A DNA stretch of 64,000 nucleotides, taken from Ophiobolus disseminans. Taxonomy: Eukaryota; Ascomycota; Dothideomycetes; Pleosporales; Phaeosphaeriaceae. The stretch's first letter is position 1. Each line of letters starts with the position of its first letter. Location: contig MU006235.1 of NCBI GenBank assembly GCA_010093685.1, positions 697,780-761,779 of the forward strand, written 5' to 3'. The notes under the pieces are model-generated. The model had not been told where the DNA came from and made no database searches. It worked only from the letters and a program-made list of their open reading frames with translations. The position numbers were made by a program, and so were the translations under genes. Positions 12,834 through 26,494 of the stretch are shown here, one piece after another.

Positions 12834-14074
12834 GGCGCACTGATTCGTCCAGGTGGTATCCACCCTTGGTCGCTTGCGTCGCAGTCCTCGCTCAATCGGC
12901 GAATATAGGCATGTGAAGTATAAGAAGGATAGCGGTAGCACAACAGTCGCGTTGAAGAGAGGCGGAGTCGGGATTAGCTCTTTACGTCGTCATCAGGTTC
13001 TGTCGCGCGATGCAATCGGAAGGCGGGGAATGGCACCGAAAGAACGACCGATACCTGGGCAAGCGATATGTCTCGTCGCCGCCTCGAGCAGATTTTTGCT
13101 TACTCTCGGCTGGGCTCTTTTCGGAGCTCTGCGCGTAAGTTTCTCTTATAAATCGGCTATTTGAGTTTGGGGTTTTGAAGTGAGGCTCTTAATCCTGGCA
13201 TTCGTTGCATGCCAGGAATTGGCTGATGCGATTTTCAGAGCTCCACATGGCTAAGTCATATCCGATTAGCGTCTTCTGCGATGCACCTAATTGAGCTATG
13301 GCAATCGCGTGAACGCGTCCTCGCAATGGTATACCAGACATGAACATGTTGAGCAGCCAAGCTTCGGTAAGTGCTTCCTCGCAATCACTAGGTAACGTAC
13401 GTACCAATATCTGTCGTAGTTCGGAGAAGATCGCAAGAACGCACGTGTCAGCGTTCTGCAACATCCATGGATATCCTGGCACGCCGCACGATACTGAAAC
13501 TGCAACCTCCACAGATGTTGTAGTGGATACCCGTCCATGCAGACGTGTCTGATCAGCCTTCCCAGGATTCTGTCCTAGCCCAACATAGGCTAACAATCGG
13601 GTAGCCCCTGGGTAGCTTCACTTTAAAGGCGGCCACCATACGGTGTGGATTCGCGTCCAAGATTATCAAGATTCGTACGAAGTCATTGCTGATGCTTGAG
13701 CTTCAGATTTGTCTCCGGCCGCCACTTCTTGGCTATGCAGAGCATGAAGTTGAACACCTTGAACGAGGCTAGGCTTTATTCTGAGTTTTAAAGTCGCATA
13801 TCCATGTATAGTGTAGCCATCGCGAGGTCTGCACTAAATGCGAGATCTGGAGTCGAGATCGCAATCTCTCCAGGGCTTAGTTAACGGGTGCATGCGGGTC
13901 GGACGCACAAGACGCATCCACAGCTTAGGCGGTGAAATTCTTCACCATCGGCCTTATGAATGACGCCTTTTGTCGACCATCACGCCGTTAGGAAATCTCT
14001 GTCGTGACAATGGCCGAACATACCAGCCGCCATGCCAAAGTTTTCGTTTCGCAGCATACCGTATAACAATACCT
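12834..14074. other. intergenic, upstream of the Zn2Cys6 gene
   Basis: This holds the promoter side of the Zn2Cys6 gene and the 3' flank of the interrupted gene to the right. A 135-codon open frame on the minus strand (13189-13596) starts with TTG, matches no family I know and has no splice support, so it is not called. Confidence 0.4.
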
Positions 14075-16031
14075 TTAAGCTATTATCGGCTCATCCCCTT
14101 CCCTTCGACTCAACTTCAAAGTTCCCGCTACCCCAACCTCTCTTAGCTCAGGGTCCCTCCGCAAGCCACCCGTTGTGCGAGGCAAGTGAGCCGCTGCCAT
14201 CCCTTGCGCCGTAGTCTCCGCGGAGAGCTCGAGTATGCAGCGTAGATCTCGACTACGCGTGGTCACGGGGCTGTCGATCACTCGGAAGATGCGGTATCGG
14301 CCTTCGAAGGGTCGCACGCGTTGGTAAGAGGGTGATTCTGATTTGTCTAAATACGATGTTGCATGGTAGTTTTCGAGGAGAATCTTGCGCTTGACTTCTA
14401 CATGTTCAAGCGGACTGTCGAATAGTCGCTGGGTGTGTTGGTTACTGAAAGCACACAGGATAATTTGACGCCATGACCGTGAATCAAGAAGCTCCATTGC
14501 CCATGGTAGGACACAAAGGTGGTTCCATACGAGTGTAGGGGCTTACTCAAGCAAGCCTCTCGTAATGCTCACACGGAACAGACCACTCATTCCTGCACAA
14601 GTCATAAGAGTTTTCTGACGATAAGTATGATGACTTTGCGAGCGTAGGGATAAAACTTTCCGGGGAATCCAGAAACATAACGAGCTTTGGAAAGCTAGAG
14701 TTCCATACGATGTTATTCTTCAGCCAAGGGTAGTTGTACTTTGTCCACTCAGCCTCTGCGATTTTTTGCCTGTGTTTCTGTACATCATCTCGCCAAGTGC
14801 TGGTTGCCTTGCTTGAAATCTGCTTGCGTTCAGATAGCAAGTCTCCAATGCGCACACCACCAGTGTAACAGATCTTGGTTAACAGATCTAATCCTCCACT
14901 TGAACGCCTCGATATATATATGCCGAGCGCCTTGACCGGTGGCTGCGTAAGAAACATGGATTGAATGAGTTCTCCCAGTTCTGGATTGGAAAGTGGGCTG
15001 CTCTTAGATGTGAGACGATCCTCCAGTTCAGGATGAATCGTGATCACGCATCTACCATGTTTGAGCTGGACACAGCCACGAAACAAATCCATGGAATAAG
15101 GATTGAACTTGAACTGACTGAAGTCGAGCCATCGCTATCCATCGTCCCGGAGAGGGAAAGAGATATTGCCGTGTATAACCTGACCTTGAGCTAGACTTTC
15201 CATGGTGTTGTATGTGTCCTCGGGAAGTTCGTGTGCTTGCGTCAGACGGGCCGGGAAATAAAACTCGAAATGTTGGCCAGGGTTCTGCGAGATCGTGTCG
15301 ACTTTCTCTGTTATGTGTGTGAGCTCTTCTTCCGTCGGTTCCAGCCATCGGTCTTTGATGTCAATCAACTGGTCATGAACTACAGATGAGCATGGGAAGT
15401 GAGAGCGGTATTGAGATTTCAAGACAAACGCTGTCATGTACGGCCACGCCTTTGATACGTTCCATGCATTGTATTGAGCGCTCGGTATTGCGTAGCGAAG
15501 GACGTTTTCAAGAATTCCGGTGACGTAGAGAGCACAATGTGGATGACAAATGGTAGGTCGAAGACCTGTATTTGTAAAAGTCGAAGGGCGAGTTGTGCCA
15601 GGTATAGTAGGGCGAGGTTCATATAGCGAAATTCGGGTGTCGATTGTGCGCAAAGTGTTTGATCTCCATTCTTCCACGCCCAATTCCAACTCTTCTCGCG
15701 GACGAGGTGGTGGCAAAGGCCAAGGGGTGAAATGAGGCGCTCCGTCCTTTTCATAAAAGCGCGCCAGAGTAAGATGACTGTGATAATTGGACCTTGCAGG
15801 TGAATTCAAGACTGCGTCGGGGAAATACTTCAGGATCAGAACGTCGTGGGGGTGGTATAACAAGGGGTCGGCATCTTTAACATCGTCGATGTACCCGGGA
15901 CCACTACCCGCTTCCATTGAGGAGGCGTGAAATGTCAGAGAAGGCGTTGAATGTGATACGGTTCGTATAGTCTGATAATAACTTGAAAGTAAAGGTTTAG
16001 TTGTAAGAGAAGAGAAGCGAAGGATGCGCAT
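14075..16031 (-). pseudogene. unrecognised gene interrupted by two in-frame stops
   Basis: A single reading frame runs from ATG 16031 through 298 codons to a TAG (15137-15135). It continues without a frame change for 195 codons to a TGA (14549-14547), then, after a well-formed 55-nt intron (14492-14546, GTAAGC donor) in phase 0, continues 138 codons to 14075. The composition is protein-like on both sides of each stop: the TAG sits between LRDDG and RWLDFSQF. The N-terminus (about 35 residues, rich in Arg, Ser and Thr, almost no acidic residues) resembles a mitochondrial presequence. I do not recognise the family. Both stops could come from C-to-T changes (CAG to TAG, CGA to TGA). Alternatively, the TAG may be the 3' end of a 45-nt phase-0 intron (15135-15179, weak donor GTTATA), in which case the protein would end normally at the TGA. 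A sequencing error or stop readthrough is less likely. Confidence 0.5.
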
Positions 16032-16357
16032 CCTTTCGTAGAATTAGTACCGCACTGGATTCTAGGCGGCATTTGATCACGTGACCCAGCGTCACACTGG
16101 GTGACTAAAGTTGTCCGTCCCACGGAAACACTGCAGTCAAGCGACGCACAGCTCTACCTTACTACATACATCAAAACTCATATAGCTCAGCACTAATGTA
16201 AAGTTTATTAATTTATTCACTTTACAAGTCGTCGTTGATATTTCAAACTCTCGAACACCTATCATCGCCATGCTCATACCTCTCAGTTTATATCCACAAC
16301 CATAACTATGACGCCCCTTCGTCATCCCTCCTCCCCCTTCCTCCCTCCCATCCCACT
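16032..16357. other. short intergenic stretch
   Basis: Holds the start side of the interrupted gene on the left and the 3' flank of the small gene on the right. The last 50 bases are pyrimidine-rich on the plus strand. Nothing else is seen. Confidence 0.4.
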
Positions 16358-16850
16358 CTAAATCTCCCAATCCCCATTCTCCAGCCTCACCGCCCCCACC
16401 GCCTCCATATTCCCCTCCCCGTTCCCCTCCTCCTTGCACCCATCCCCATACCCATCTGCCCAAACCGTCGTAATCGGCCCCTTGAGCTCATTCTCAAGGC
16501 GCCTAACATCCTCAGCAACAGAAGACGTCATTTCCACCGTCGCAGACGTAGCCGGGTCTTTTATAGTAGCCGGGTCCTTGGTTATAGCAGCGTCATTCCC
16601 CGTCGCCGACGCAGCGAGAAGCTTAACCGTGTCGACGACGGCCTGTGCGCCGTGCTCGGAGGTTGCGCCGCGCTCGGATGTTGAGTACGCGAGGTAGTGT
16701 TGCGGGAGCGGGGAGGCGTGGGATCCGGTTTTGGGGCCGCAGAAAAGAGGTACGAATTTGTGTGGTGGTCGTCCTTGTGATGGATGGTGTGGTGCGACGC
16801 GTGCTTGTTGTGGCGGCGAGGTTGTCGAGGGCGCGGAGTGTGAAGGACAT
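16358..16850 (-). CDS. small protein with mitochondrial-type N-terminus
   Basis: The frame opened by the ATG at 16850 and the frame ending in ENGDWEI at the stop 16360-16358 differ by one base. A 46-nt intron (16643-16688, donor GTACTC, acceptor GCACAG) joins them in phase 0 and gives 148 residues. The first 50 residues carry many Arg, Thr and Ser and almost no acidic residues, as in a mitochondrial presequence. The rest is acidic and contains a short helical stretch around VAEDVRRLENELKGP. The family is not recognised. The donor is weak, and the second frame is also open and protein-like across the proposed intron (HYLAYSTSERGATSEHG), so a frameshift or another start remains possible. Upstream is an AC-rich leader. 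Confidence 0.5.
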
Positions 16851-17431
16851 TTTGGTGGTGTCGTTGCTTTTTGTGGTTGGTTTGGGTGTTAATTTGGATT
16901 TGTGTAGTGGACTTTTGTTGTGGGATTGTTGAATTTGAGTCTTGTGGTTGGGGTGGTTATGGATGGAGAAAGTTTGCTGGAAGACAAGCGGGAGAGCAGG
17001 ATATTTATGCGGGTGAGAGAAAAAAAGAACAGAGAGTTGGTTGTGTTCACCCATGGTTGTGGAGACAATTTTTTTGATCTTCGTGAGTCACTTGGCTTTA
17101 TCGTGAACTGAGCAACTATGGTCGATACCCAAGTGGTGTAAACTAGTGGATGAAAACCTGCTCAAAGCCATAGCTTGGGCGGCTTCAACTCCGTACCAAG
17201 GTTTGGCTTTATTTCAAAAGCCAGTTGGAGCACACAGTAGTCTGATGCTTGTTAGTACAAATAAAGCTCTCAAGAACAGGAAGTGGTATCATTGATTATG
17301 GCGTTACGACTGGAACCGCATTTGCTGCGCAAAACGCCTCGACGTCGGCCAGCCCACAGGGTATGCATCCAAAACTCCGTTACCTAGTTCAGCATTAACA
17401 ACGCCAGCGATGCTTCTCACATATCTCTCAA
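16851..17431. other. intergenic between small gene and gamma-tubulin
   Basis: The part next to 16850 is the leader and promoter side of the small gene and is strongly A/C-rich when read on the minus strand. The right part is the 3' flank of the gamma-tubulin gene. No other gene is seen. Confidence 0.45.
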
Positions 17432-18957
17432 TCACCCAACTCTCTTGTCGTCTCCTTCATCAGTCGGTGCCGTCTCCTTAGTCAGATAGTCTGCGCCTTC
17501 TGCCTCTTCGTACTCCTCGATCAGACTTGTGACGACTTCCTTAGCCTCGTCAAACTCGCCGAGGCCGTCCTTGAAGGGCGCTTCGCGCTTGTAGTTTTCG
17601 AGAAAAGCATTGCGTTTTCGGAGTGTGTTGTACTGTGCGACTATGCGCTTGAAAAGTGTAGCGATACCGGTATGGTTGGCAAGCATGAGGCCGGAGACGC
17701 GGTGTGCCGATGTGACGTAGGGTGACTTCTTAGTCAGGGCCACTTGGATGGAGGCGGGTCCCCATGGAATAAAAGTGGCGAGGCGACGCTCACGAATGCG
17801 CATGAGCGATTTGTGTACCTATTGCTTGTCAGGCCTGATGCTCTTAAAATGGCAATATGACTTACGTCAGATGGGTCTGCTTCTCCCTGGATGATGTTCA
17901 ATATCGACATGTAGCAGCTCTTCTTGGTAGGGTTTGTGGAGACCATGCGGTTCTTGGGCTGCAACAACCGTCTCATGACATCAAGAACGGTAGTCTTGCG
18001 CACGGTCTTGGCTTGTTCGACGTTCTCACCGGAGAATGGAGTGTACGAAGTCATCAGGAAATGGCAGCGAGGCGTGGGGATAAGGGAGGCGACTATTCCT
18101 ACGAGGTCGTTGTGCATGTAGCCTGGGTATCGCAGCGTTGTGGTGCTGGCAGACATGACGGTCGAGACGAGCTGGTTTGTCTGTTCGAATGACGGGTTCA
18201 GGACATGCAGTCGGTCTGCCGCGATCTTCGACAAGGCGCCGTTGTCGAGAACGACCTATTACATCAGCATGGATACAAAGTCATGTTGGGCAGTGTTACT
18301 CACTACCGAGTCTGCGTTCTGCGTCAGTCGCCGCATGCTCAATAAGCTGTTATATGGCTGCACCACAATATCGCCGTCTTGTGTGTTTGGAAATACGCTA
18401 TAAGTCTGTATCAGTTTCTTGGGAAACCTGTCGTTCAGTCTTTCGAGCATGAAGGAGCCGAGGCCCGAGCCCGTACCGCCAGCGATCGAGTGTAGCATCA
18501 TGAAGCCTTCCAGCGAGTCTGAGCCGTCGGCCTCTCTGTCGATCATGTCCAGCAGGTCCTCGTGCACTGTCTCGCCCATGCTATAGCCCATGCCCCAGTT
18601 GTTTCCCGCGCCGCTGCCATCCTTGTGTATGTAGAAATTCTCGGGGTTGTAGATGTTCTTGTATGCGCTCTGCTGTATCGAGTTGAGCACTCGTGGTTCA
18701 AGGTCCACGAGGATGGCACGTGGAATGTATCGCGTGTCGTCGGACTGGTAGAAGAAGACATCCTTGCGGTCGCCGCCCTCAGTCGCAAAGTCCTCGAGGT
18801 TGCCGTCTCGGTTGATGCCATGCTCCTGACACAGTTGCTGCCAAAACTGCTGCCCGACGCTGTTGCCGCACTGGCCAGCCTGTAGTGTTATTATTTCTCT
18901 GCATACAAGTCAGCGCGAGAAGGCGTGTCGCGTGCATTTGTTAGCGTACCTAGGCAT
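17432..18957 (-). CDS. tubG: gamma-tubulin
   Basis: Core subunit of the gamma-tubulin complex that nucleates microtubules at spindle pole bodies. Four exons (18957-18950, 18898-18304, 18255-17866, 17818-17432) give 459 residues, the expected length. The first exon holds only MPR minus its last base; splicing yields [16 protein letters not shown], the conserved start. The tubulin GTP-binding signature GGTGSGLGS is intact, [12 protein letters not shown] is rebuilt by the second splice, and [17 protein letters not shown] follows the third. The C-terminal tail is acidic ([11 protein letters not shown]). The introns are 51, 48 and 47 nt and have clear donors (GTACGC, GTGAGT, GTAAGT). The identification is firm. 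Confidence 0.97.
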
Positions 18958-19194
18958 GGTGTTGTGGTTTCGGAGGTAAGGTGGGCTGTTGACGCGTTTG
19001 GTGGGGTCTCGAGCGCGACTTCCCCAAATTATCCTGGCCGCGGCTGCTCCTTCCAGCACAGCCGACCTGCTTTCACTACATTCACACCACGTCTGTTTGC
19101 ATCTTCACATGTTCTAATTGGCTTCTGACTAAGCGGCGCATGACATCTATGCTAATGCTGCAGCCATCTAAGAGCTGACGTGTTCCTCCCACTA

Positions 19195-20416
19195 TCATCT
19201 CCTCTTCGACCTCCCCTCTCCCCTACCAAACATAATCCAGAACAGCACCGTATATATGGCGGCAAAGAAATTGACCCGCATTATATCTAAGACATCCTTT
19301 ACGCGCAATCCGTCCTTGGTACCCTCGCGCCAGTCCTTTCGAACGTCCAGAAACAACTTTGGGTCATCTGTTATGACGCCATCAAGTCCTTGCCGAATAT
19401 CCCACCGCATCCTCGCTTCCTCGTTGACTGTCCATGCATACACCGGTCGCCCGTCGCACTGAGCCTTGCGGATGAAGGCTCTGCCCCATGGCGTCATCAA
19501 AACCGCTTGCGCCATGTTGAAGGAGATATTTGGCACGGTGAAGAAGAAAGAGGCGACGAGCGTGGAGAAGCCGATGTGCGATATTGAAAAGCCAGGTAGA
19601 TACCGCGAACAGAGTGGGAGATATTTGGCTGCCCAACATCCGAGAACGATGCGGTTTTGCCACGGCCGGGTCGGCGATGGGGGAACGCTGTGGATCGTTT
19701 CACTAATAAGCCTCATAACGTCGTCCGCATTATTGTCGAGCTACACGTGTTCAGCACATGGTCATGCAAGCCATGCCGGATGCGACATACCTTGATATCC
19801 AGCAGTACCCATATGTCTTCCAATCCAGGCTGCGCAAGATACTCCAGCAGGTCGATGAGACGCGGCATTGCCTCATGTGGTTCCTTCAGGGTTCGCAATT
19901 TGCTCAAGAATTCATAGTCGCAGTCGATGAGCTTCTCGTCCCTGCCAAAGCAGCGCTTCAGATCCTTGTCCTGGCCGATGTTAGCACTTGAACCGCACCA
20001 CTGTCACTGTCCAACGTACGTGGGATAGAACGACAACACCATCTTTCGATAGATGTATGTCTGTCTCGAGGGCATCTGCCCCTACTTCGACAGCGCCTCT
20101 GAAGGCGCCCATGGTGTTCTCGGGAAACTTCGCTTTGTATCCTCGATGGGCAATAGCTTGTGGTCGTCTGTTCCCAGATACGTCTTTCCGGGCATATGCA
20201 AATGAGGCTTCATTCATATTAGCGCCGTTGAATAGATCTGTATGGACCTGGAGATTTACCTCTTGGAAAGTCACTTTTAGGACCCAGCAGTGGCTGCTCG
20301 CCTATCTTGTCCAACTGCCTCGTCAGACCTTCGAAGACAGGCGGCACTCCGATGACCATATTTTCAAGAATGGGTGTCTGTACGTCGAAAGAACTGTCGA
20401 AATCTCGTTCAGCCAT
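19195..20416 (-). CDS. PGC1: phosphatidylglycerol phospholipase C-like GDPD protein
   Basis: Member of the glycerophosphodiester phosphodiesterase fold. In yeast the Pgc1 relative cleaves phosphatidylglycerol to diacylglycerol, and this is the likely role. Four exons (20416-20260, 20207-20020, 19970-19791, 19740-19195) give 356 residues. Catalytic motifs are [13 protein letters not shown], the [14 protein letters not shown] strand carrying Glu and Asp, and the SHD that is completed by the second splice. The late signature is [13 protein letters not shown] and DGVITDDP. A hydrophobic C-terminal stretch ([17 protein letters not shown]) could anchor it in a membrane, as in yeast Pgc1. An N-terminal extension of roughly 65 residues precedes the catalytic His-Arg; it depends on the first intron (20208-20259, GTAAAT donor), and a shorter form starting at the ATG inside that intron is possible. 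Confidence 0.88.
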
Positions 20417-22268
20417 GATGCACGTTTGTTCGCAAATGCCGACTGCCCCGCTGGCTAATAACCTCCGGCAGATCCACGAACGGACGAAGCGGGAACGGAG
20501 ATTCCGGGCTTAAGCTCGACAGGACGACAACGATCAAGGACGAAAGTACGCGCGCAACGGTGGAATACCGCAAGACCAGTGACGAACCGCAGGAGAAATA
20601 AGTAGCTTTAACCAAGACGTTTAACGCTGCGAAATGCGCAATTTTACAAGCCGCTCAGAGATCACCTCTTTGCGGGGCGGATTCGCGCCGCACACCCCCC
20701 AAGCCTCGCACGCGCGCTGCCGCCGTCAAACCCACCGAGTTGGATGCAGCATCGTTCCAAAAATCGACACATGGTCTTCCGCATCTGGGCAAGATGTCGA
20801 CCCGCTCAGTCCACGTTGGTCCGCATTGGCTGCGGGCTAGAGCTAAGCTTGTTCCAAGATTGCTTCGATGCCCCCGGATGTCGCATGTCCCGGCGCCACA
20901 CATGAAAAGTCGCAGGAGACTCTGACTGCAGCGGATCGCGTGTCAGCCGCTGCACGGCGGGCCCTGTGGATCGCGATGAGATATTTTCCCTGGGAAGCGG
21001 TCTGGGAATGAAGGATTGTCCCTCTGGGGTTTTGTTCATGCGTCGAATCCTTTGAGCGCGCGGCTGGGTACTGCTATGAAGCGCACTCAGAAGGTCTGCG
21101 AGTCCGTGGCCACGGAACAAATCCGACCAGACGGGTGATCAGCCGCTAACTTTTGCTTAGCGGGCCGATCAGCCCTGCGTAGTGCGATCAAAAGGCGTCC
21201 TGGAACCTGCCGCATGCTGCAAGCCGTCAGCAAGCGCTGACCGCTCCCCGCAGTGAAATGCTAGGATCTCGTGCAGAAGGAAGTCATCTTTCTAGCTGTG
21301 GCGTCGGATCTTCTAACAGCCGTGAAGGAACACGTAGCTGACATGAGGCATCCCAACATGAGCCGCGGTACGCTCGTTGTACCCAGTATTCAGACTATTT
21401 CTGTATGCGCCATCACTAAGTGTACATGAATAGAATGGCTAAAGATATACTTACACAGGGAAGTCCTTGAAGGACATAGGAGACCATCTCATCAAGCATC
21501 CAGCACGTCGAGCCCAGCTCCACTCCAAGAGTTACAACGCAGTGTGTCCCCGGTACTGCAACAGCTTTACGTACTGGACCCATTAAATCTCTCTTGCAGC
21601 GCGGCCGTGAAAACACTCGAGTGCTAAAGAAAGCAGTATAGCACCGAATATGTTCCACTTCGCCTACACCTGTCCTCCCAGCGGCATCGTCAACTGGTAG
21701 AAACGCGCACACACAAAGCGTCTACCAAAAGCCTTTAGATTTTACCCAGCGCGAAGAAACTTAGTGCCAATTTGTGTTCACTGTCCCGATATGCTACCAA
21801 GGACACATCAGCTCTACATTGGCCCAGTAAACGCAGTGCAAGTCCTATGTATCTCGTGACGATAAGGCTGCAAGGCACCATATCGAAGCTCTGCCCCGCG
21901 CTAAGAATTGCAGTGCAATTCCGATAACGTGTTTATTAAGCGAGTTAAAAGGGCTGACACCTCTTGCATCGATCAGAAAAAAAACCTAATGGAGAGCATA
22001 CAATAGGCAGTTTTGCTTGGGTGGTGCAAGCTCGACTATTCAGTCTCCACGCAAGGATTCGTCTGCGATTTGTACCAGTCTCAAACAGTGCATCGGTGTT
22101 GAATATGCTGGACTTGAATTCGCCAATGAACCATACTATATCGTTGTGATTTTGATTCATACCGTGTGGCTACCATATTTTGATATCCAGCTTCACACCT
22201 CTATCATGCGTTCGTAGCTCCATTGATGCACTTCCAACGCAGCCCATCCTCTGCCATCATGCCCTCCC
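20417..22268. other. intergenic, nothing recognised
   Basis: A 1.85 kb gap between the PGC1-like gene start and the 3' end of the epsilon-COP gene, both on the minus strand. Short overlapping open frames occur on both strands, none with a domain. The first few hundred bases are the likely PGC1 promoter. Confidence 0.4.
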
Positions 22269-23334
22269 TCACGAAGCCACCTCAAACTTCGGACTATACT
22301 TCGCCGCGGCCCTCTCAAACTCGCCCTTCTTCTCCGCCCAATCCCTCACCGCCCTATGCTCCTTATCCGCCGCCCTCAACTGCTCCTTCAGCTTCTCCGT
22401 CTCTTTTGTGTTGCCCAGCAGCGTGTTCAGCACGACCAGATTTGCAAGCGTGTCCGCTGACTTGGGGTCAATCGCGATGGCCTGTTGCAGCGCGGCTTCG
22501 GCCTCTGGAAGACGGCCGAGGTGTAATTCGGATACGGCTTGTGCGACGAGGGAGTGTGGGGACTGGGATTGTGAGGTTTGTGCGAGCTCTTCGAAGACGT
22601 AGAATGCGGATTGGTATTTCTCGCCGCCCTGGTTGTGGGTTGTTAGTGGATGTGCGACTCAGGTGGGGTTGGGATGAGCTACTTCTCGCATGCCGACCCA
22701 CGACTCGGCGATGTTGACGAGGAGGCTGTCTTGGGCCCATTTCCGGGCGCGTTGGGCTTCTTTGAGGGCGAGGTCTGTGCGGTTTTGTTGGAGGTGGATT
22801 TGGACGGTGAGGGCTACGCTGTGGGGTTGTAAGCCTGGCGTTCCAAATGCTATACTCTATTTTGGGGTGGATAAAAGAACGTACGCATCCAAGCTGCCCT
22901 GGTGTTTGCTGAGCAGCGCCAATGCCTCTTCTGTCTCGCCCGCCTTCTCCAGTATGATGCCCACCAGCAGCTGTACACTCAGGTTCTCTTGTCCATGCTG
23001 CTCCGCCAGCTTCTTCGCAGGCGACAGGACATCCTTGCCCTGCTCCGAGTCTGCTAGCAGCTTCACTGCGACCAGGTCTGGCGTCTTTTCGCTTGCGAGT
23101 TGGGTGGAGACTTCTTTTGCTTGGCCGAGGGCGATCTTTGAGCGGAGCTGCAGCACGCGGACGGGCAGTGCGTTACTTGAGGAGAAGGACGATGTGTCGA
23201 AGTCGACGACCTGCTGGAATGCGCCGGCGTGGAAGGCTGAGTGGATGTTTATGAGCTCTGTGGTTGGGGTAAGTGGGGTGTTCGGTTCAGAATGCGGGCC
23301 ACTGCGTACCTCCTTCTGGCGAGTATGGATCCAT
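22269..23334 (-). CDS. SEC28: coatomer epsilon subunit (epsilon-COP)
   Basis: Subunit of the COPI coat, which returns vesicles from Golgi to ER; epsilon stabilises alpha-COP. Four exons (23334-23310, 23257-22885, 22818-22683, 22628-22269) encode 297 residues, the typical size. The start MDPYSPEGG is joined to ELINIHSAFHAGAFQQVV, followed by TPR-like helices: LVGIILEKAGETEEALALL, ALKEAQRARKW, ESWVGMREGGEKYQSAFYVFEEL, and the terminal repeat LHLGRLPEAEAALQQAIAID and KSADTLANLVVLNTLLG. Introns are 52, 66 and 54 nt with GTACG or GTAGC donors. The identification is confident from the overall pattern and length. Confidence 0.93.
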
Positions 23335-23647
23335 AGTGAAGTATGTGGCAATTGTAGCTTGATAGAGGTTATGCCTGGGGCGCAATGTGGATGTTGCTGA
23401 CTTGGAGCAGTATTGAAGCCACGAATATGTTTGGCGCGTTTGGCTGGACCCTGATTTTCTGATTGGTCGCACTGCGGAGCATTTGCGAAGTCGCGGCACG
23501 GCAAAGCAAAGGACATCGCTCAAGCATCAGAAATGTTGAATTTCAATTTGAAGTTAAACCGACTACAATATCTGTGATATGGGTCTATCAAGTTGCCCGT
23601 CATCCATCGATATGAGTTTGCTACCACCCATCGCAGGACTTCCTCGT
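23335..23647. other. promoter region of epsilon-COP gene
   Basis: About 310 bases between two minus-strand genes. It holds the epsilon-COP promoter and leader and the 3' UTR of the methyltransferase gene. No separate feature is visible. Confidence 0.4.
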
Positions 23648-24585
23648 CTAAAGTCGACGGATAGTAAAGGTCATGAACCTCGATCCAGGCGGCGAAAAGC
23701 TGGAGTTCAATCTCTTCGCAAGGTCTTCTTCGCCCAGAGATGCCTCGACTTCCCACTTTGTGCCAGTCTCATCGCCAACCTGCTTCCAAAGCTTGTCCCA
23801 TGACTCGACGTTGTGCCAGTACGCTCTTTGTTCCTTGTTGGCATACTCGAAGCTACCGGCGTCCACCAGAGCGCCCTGTCTGCCGAAGACCATCACACCA
23901 GGCTCAGTTTTGAGGAGCTGAACGACCCTTTTAGCTGCCTTGACCTGGTCATCCCAGTCGAATAGGTGGAAGAACGAATGCGCCAGGACAATGTTGAGCT
24001 TGTTGTCGAGCTGCTTCAAGTCGGAATCAGAGGCAAGGACATCGGCCTGTATGAACTTGGTCTTTAGGATGGATTTGTCGAGGAACAGCTTGTAGCCAAT
24101 CTCCCAGAACTCCTGCTTGAGATCGGAAGCGAATGTGTTCTCTGCAGGAACACCGTCAGAGACGAGCTTGCGAATGTCCTGACCCATACAACAGCCAATG
24201 TCGAGGTAGAGTTCTCCGCTCTTGATGCGCTCGACTACTTCTTTGTAGACTGGTGAGTCGGCCACATTCAACCTGAGAAATCCCCAGTTCCCAACGCAAG
24301 GGTATGGGAAGACCTTGAAGGCTTCATCTCGCTTCTGATCGTTAGGTGCTTGACGTGCAAATGAGAGGTGAGAGTTACGACTCGGTGGACATGAGGTTCA
24401 ACATCAGCCGGAGCGATGTTGCTGTACGTCTCGAGCAATTCTCGTGTGCGAGGCTTGAGCTCCCCCAGTTCCTTCTTGTACCATGGAAGGAGCTCCGGTT
24501 CATCAACGTATTTCTTCGTTTCGATGTAGAAAGCAATCTTCTTGTGCATCTCGTCTTGGGGGTCTGCTACTGTAGATTGAGCCAT
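23648..24585 (-). CDS. SAM-dependent methyltransferase, AusD/Trt5-like
   Basis: Two exons (24585-24379, 24334-23648; 44-nt intron, GTAACT donor) give 297 residues. The SAM-binding motif I is LYLDIGCCMGQDIRKL, with later elements FIQADVLASDSDL and IVLAHSFFHLFDWDDQ. The N-terminal helix LLETYSNIAPADVEPHV and the block RDEAFKVFPYPCVGNWGFL resemble the fungal methyltransferases that esterify carboxylates or methylate meroterpenoid intermediates (AusD and Trt5), so a small-molecule substrate is likely. No polyketide or terpene cyclase gene lies nearby, so a role in a cluster is not supported here. It is divergent from spermidine synthase across 830 bp. The family is inferred from motif order; the substrate is unknown. 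Confidence 0.9.

Positions 24586-26494
<1,909 letters not shown>

Noticed and set aside
13189..13596. 135-codon minus-strand open frame
   Set aside because: It starts with TTG, no family is recognisable and nothing links it to neighbouring exons.
16235..16697. Plus-strand open frames over the small gene
   Set aside because: They are antisense shadows of a GC-rich and pyrimidine-rich stretch; the minus-strand model explains it better.
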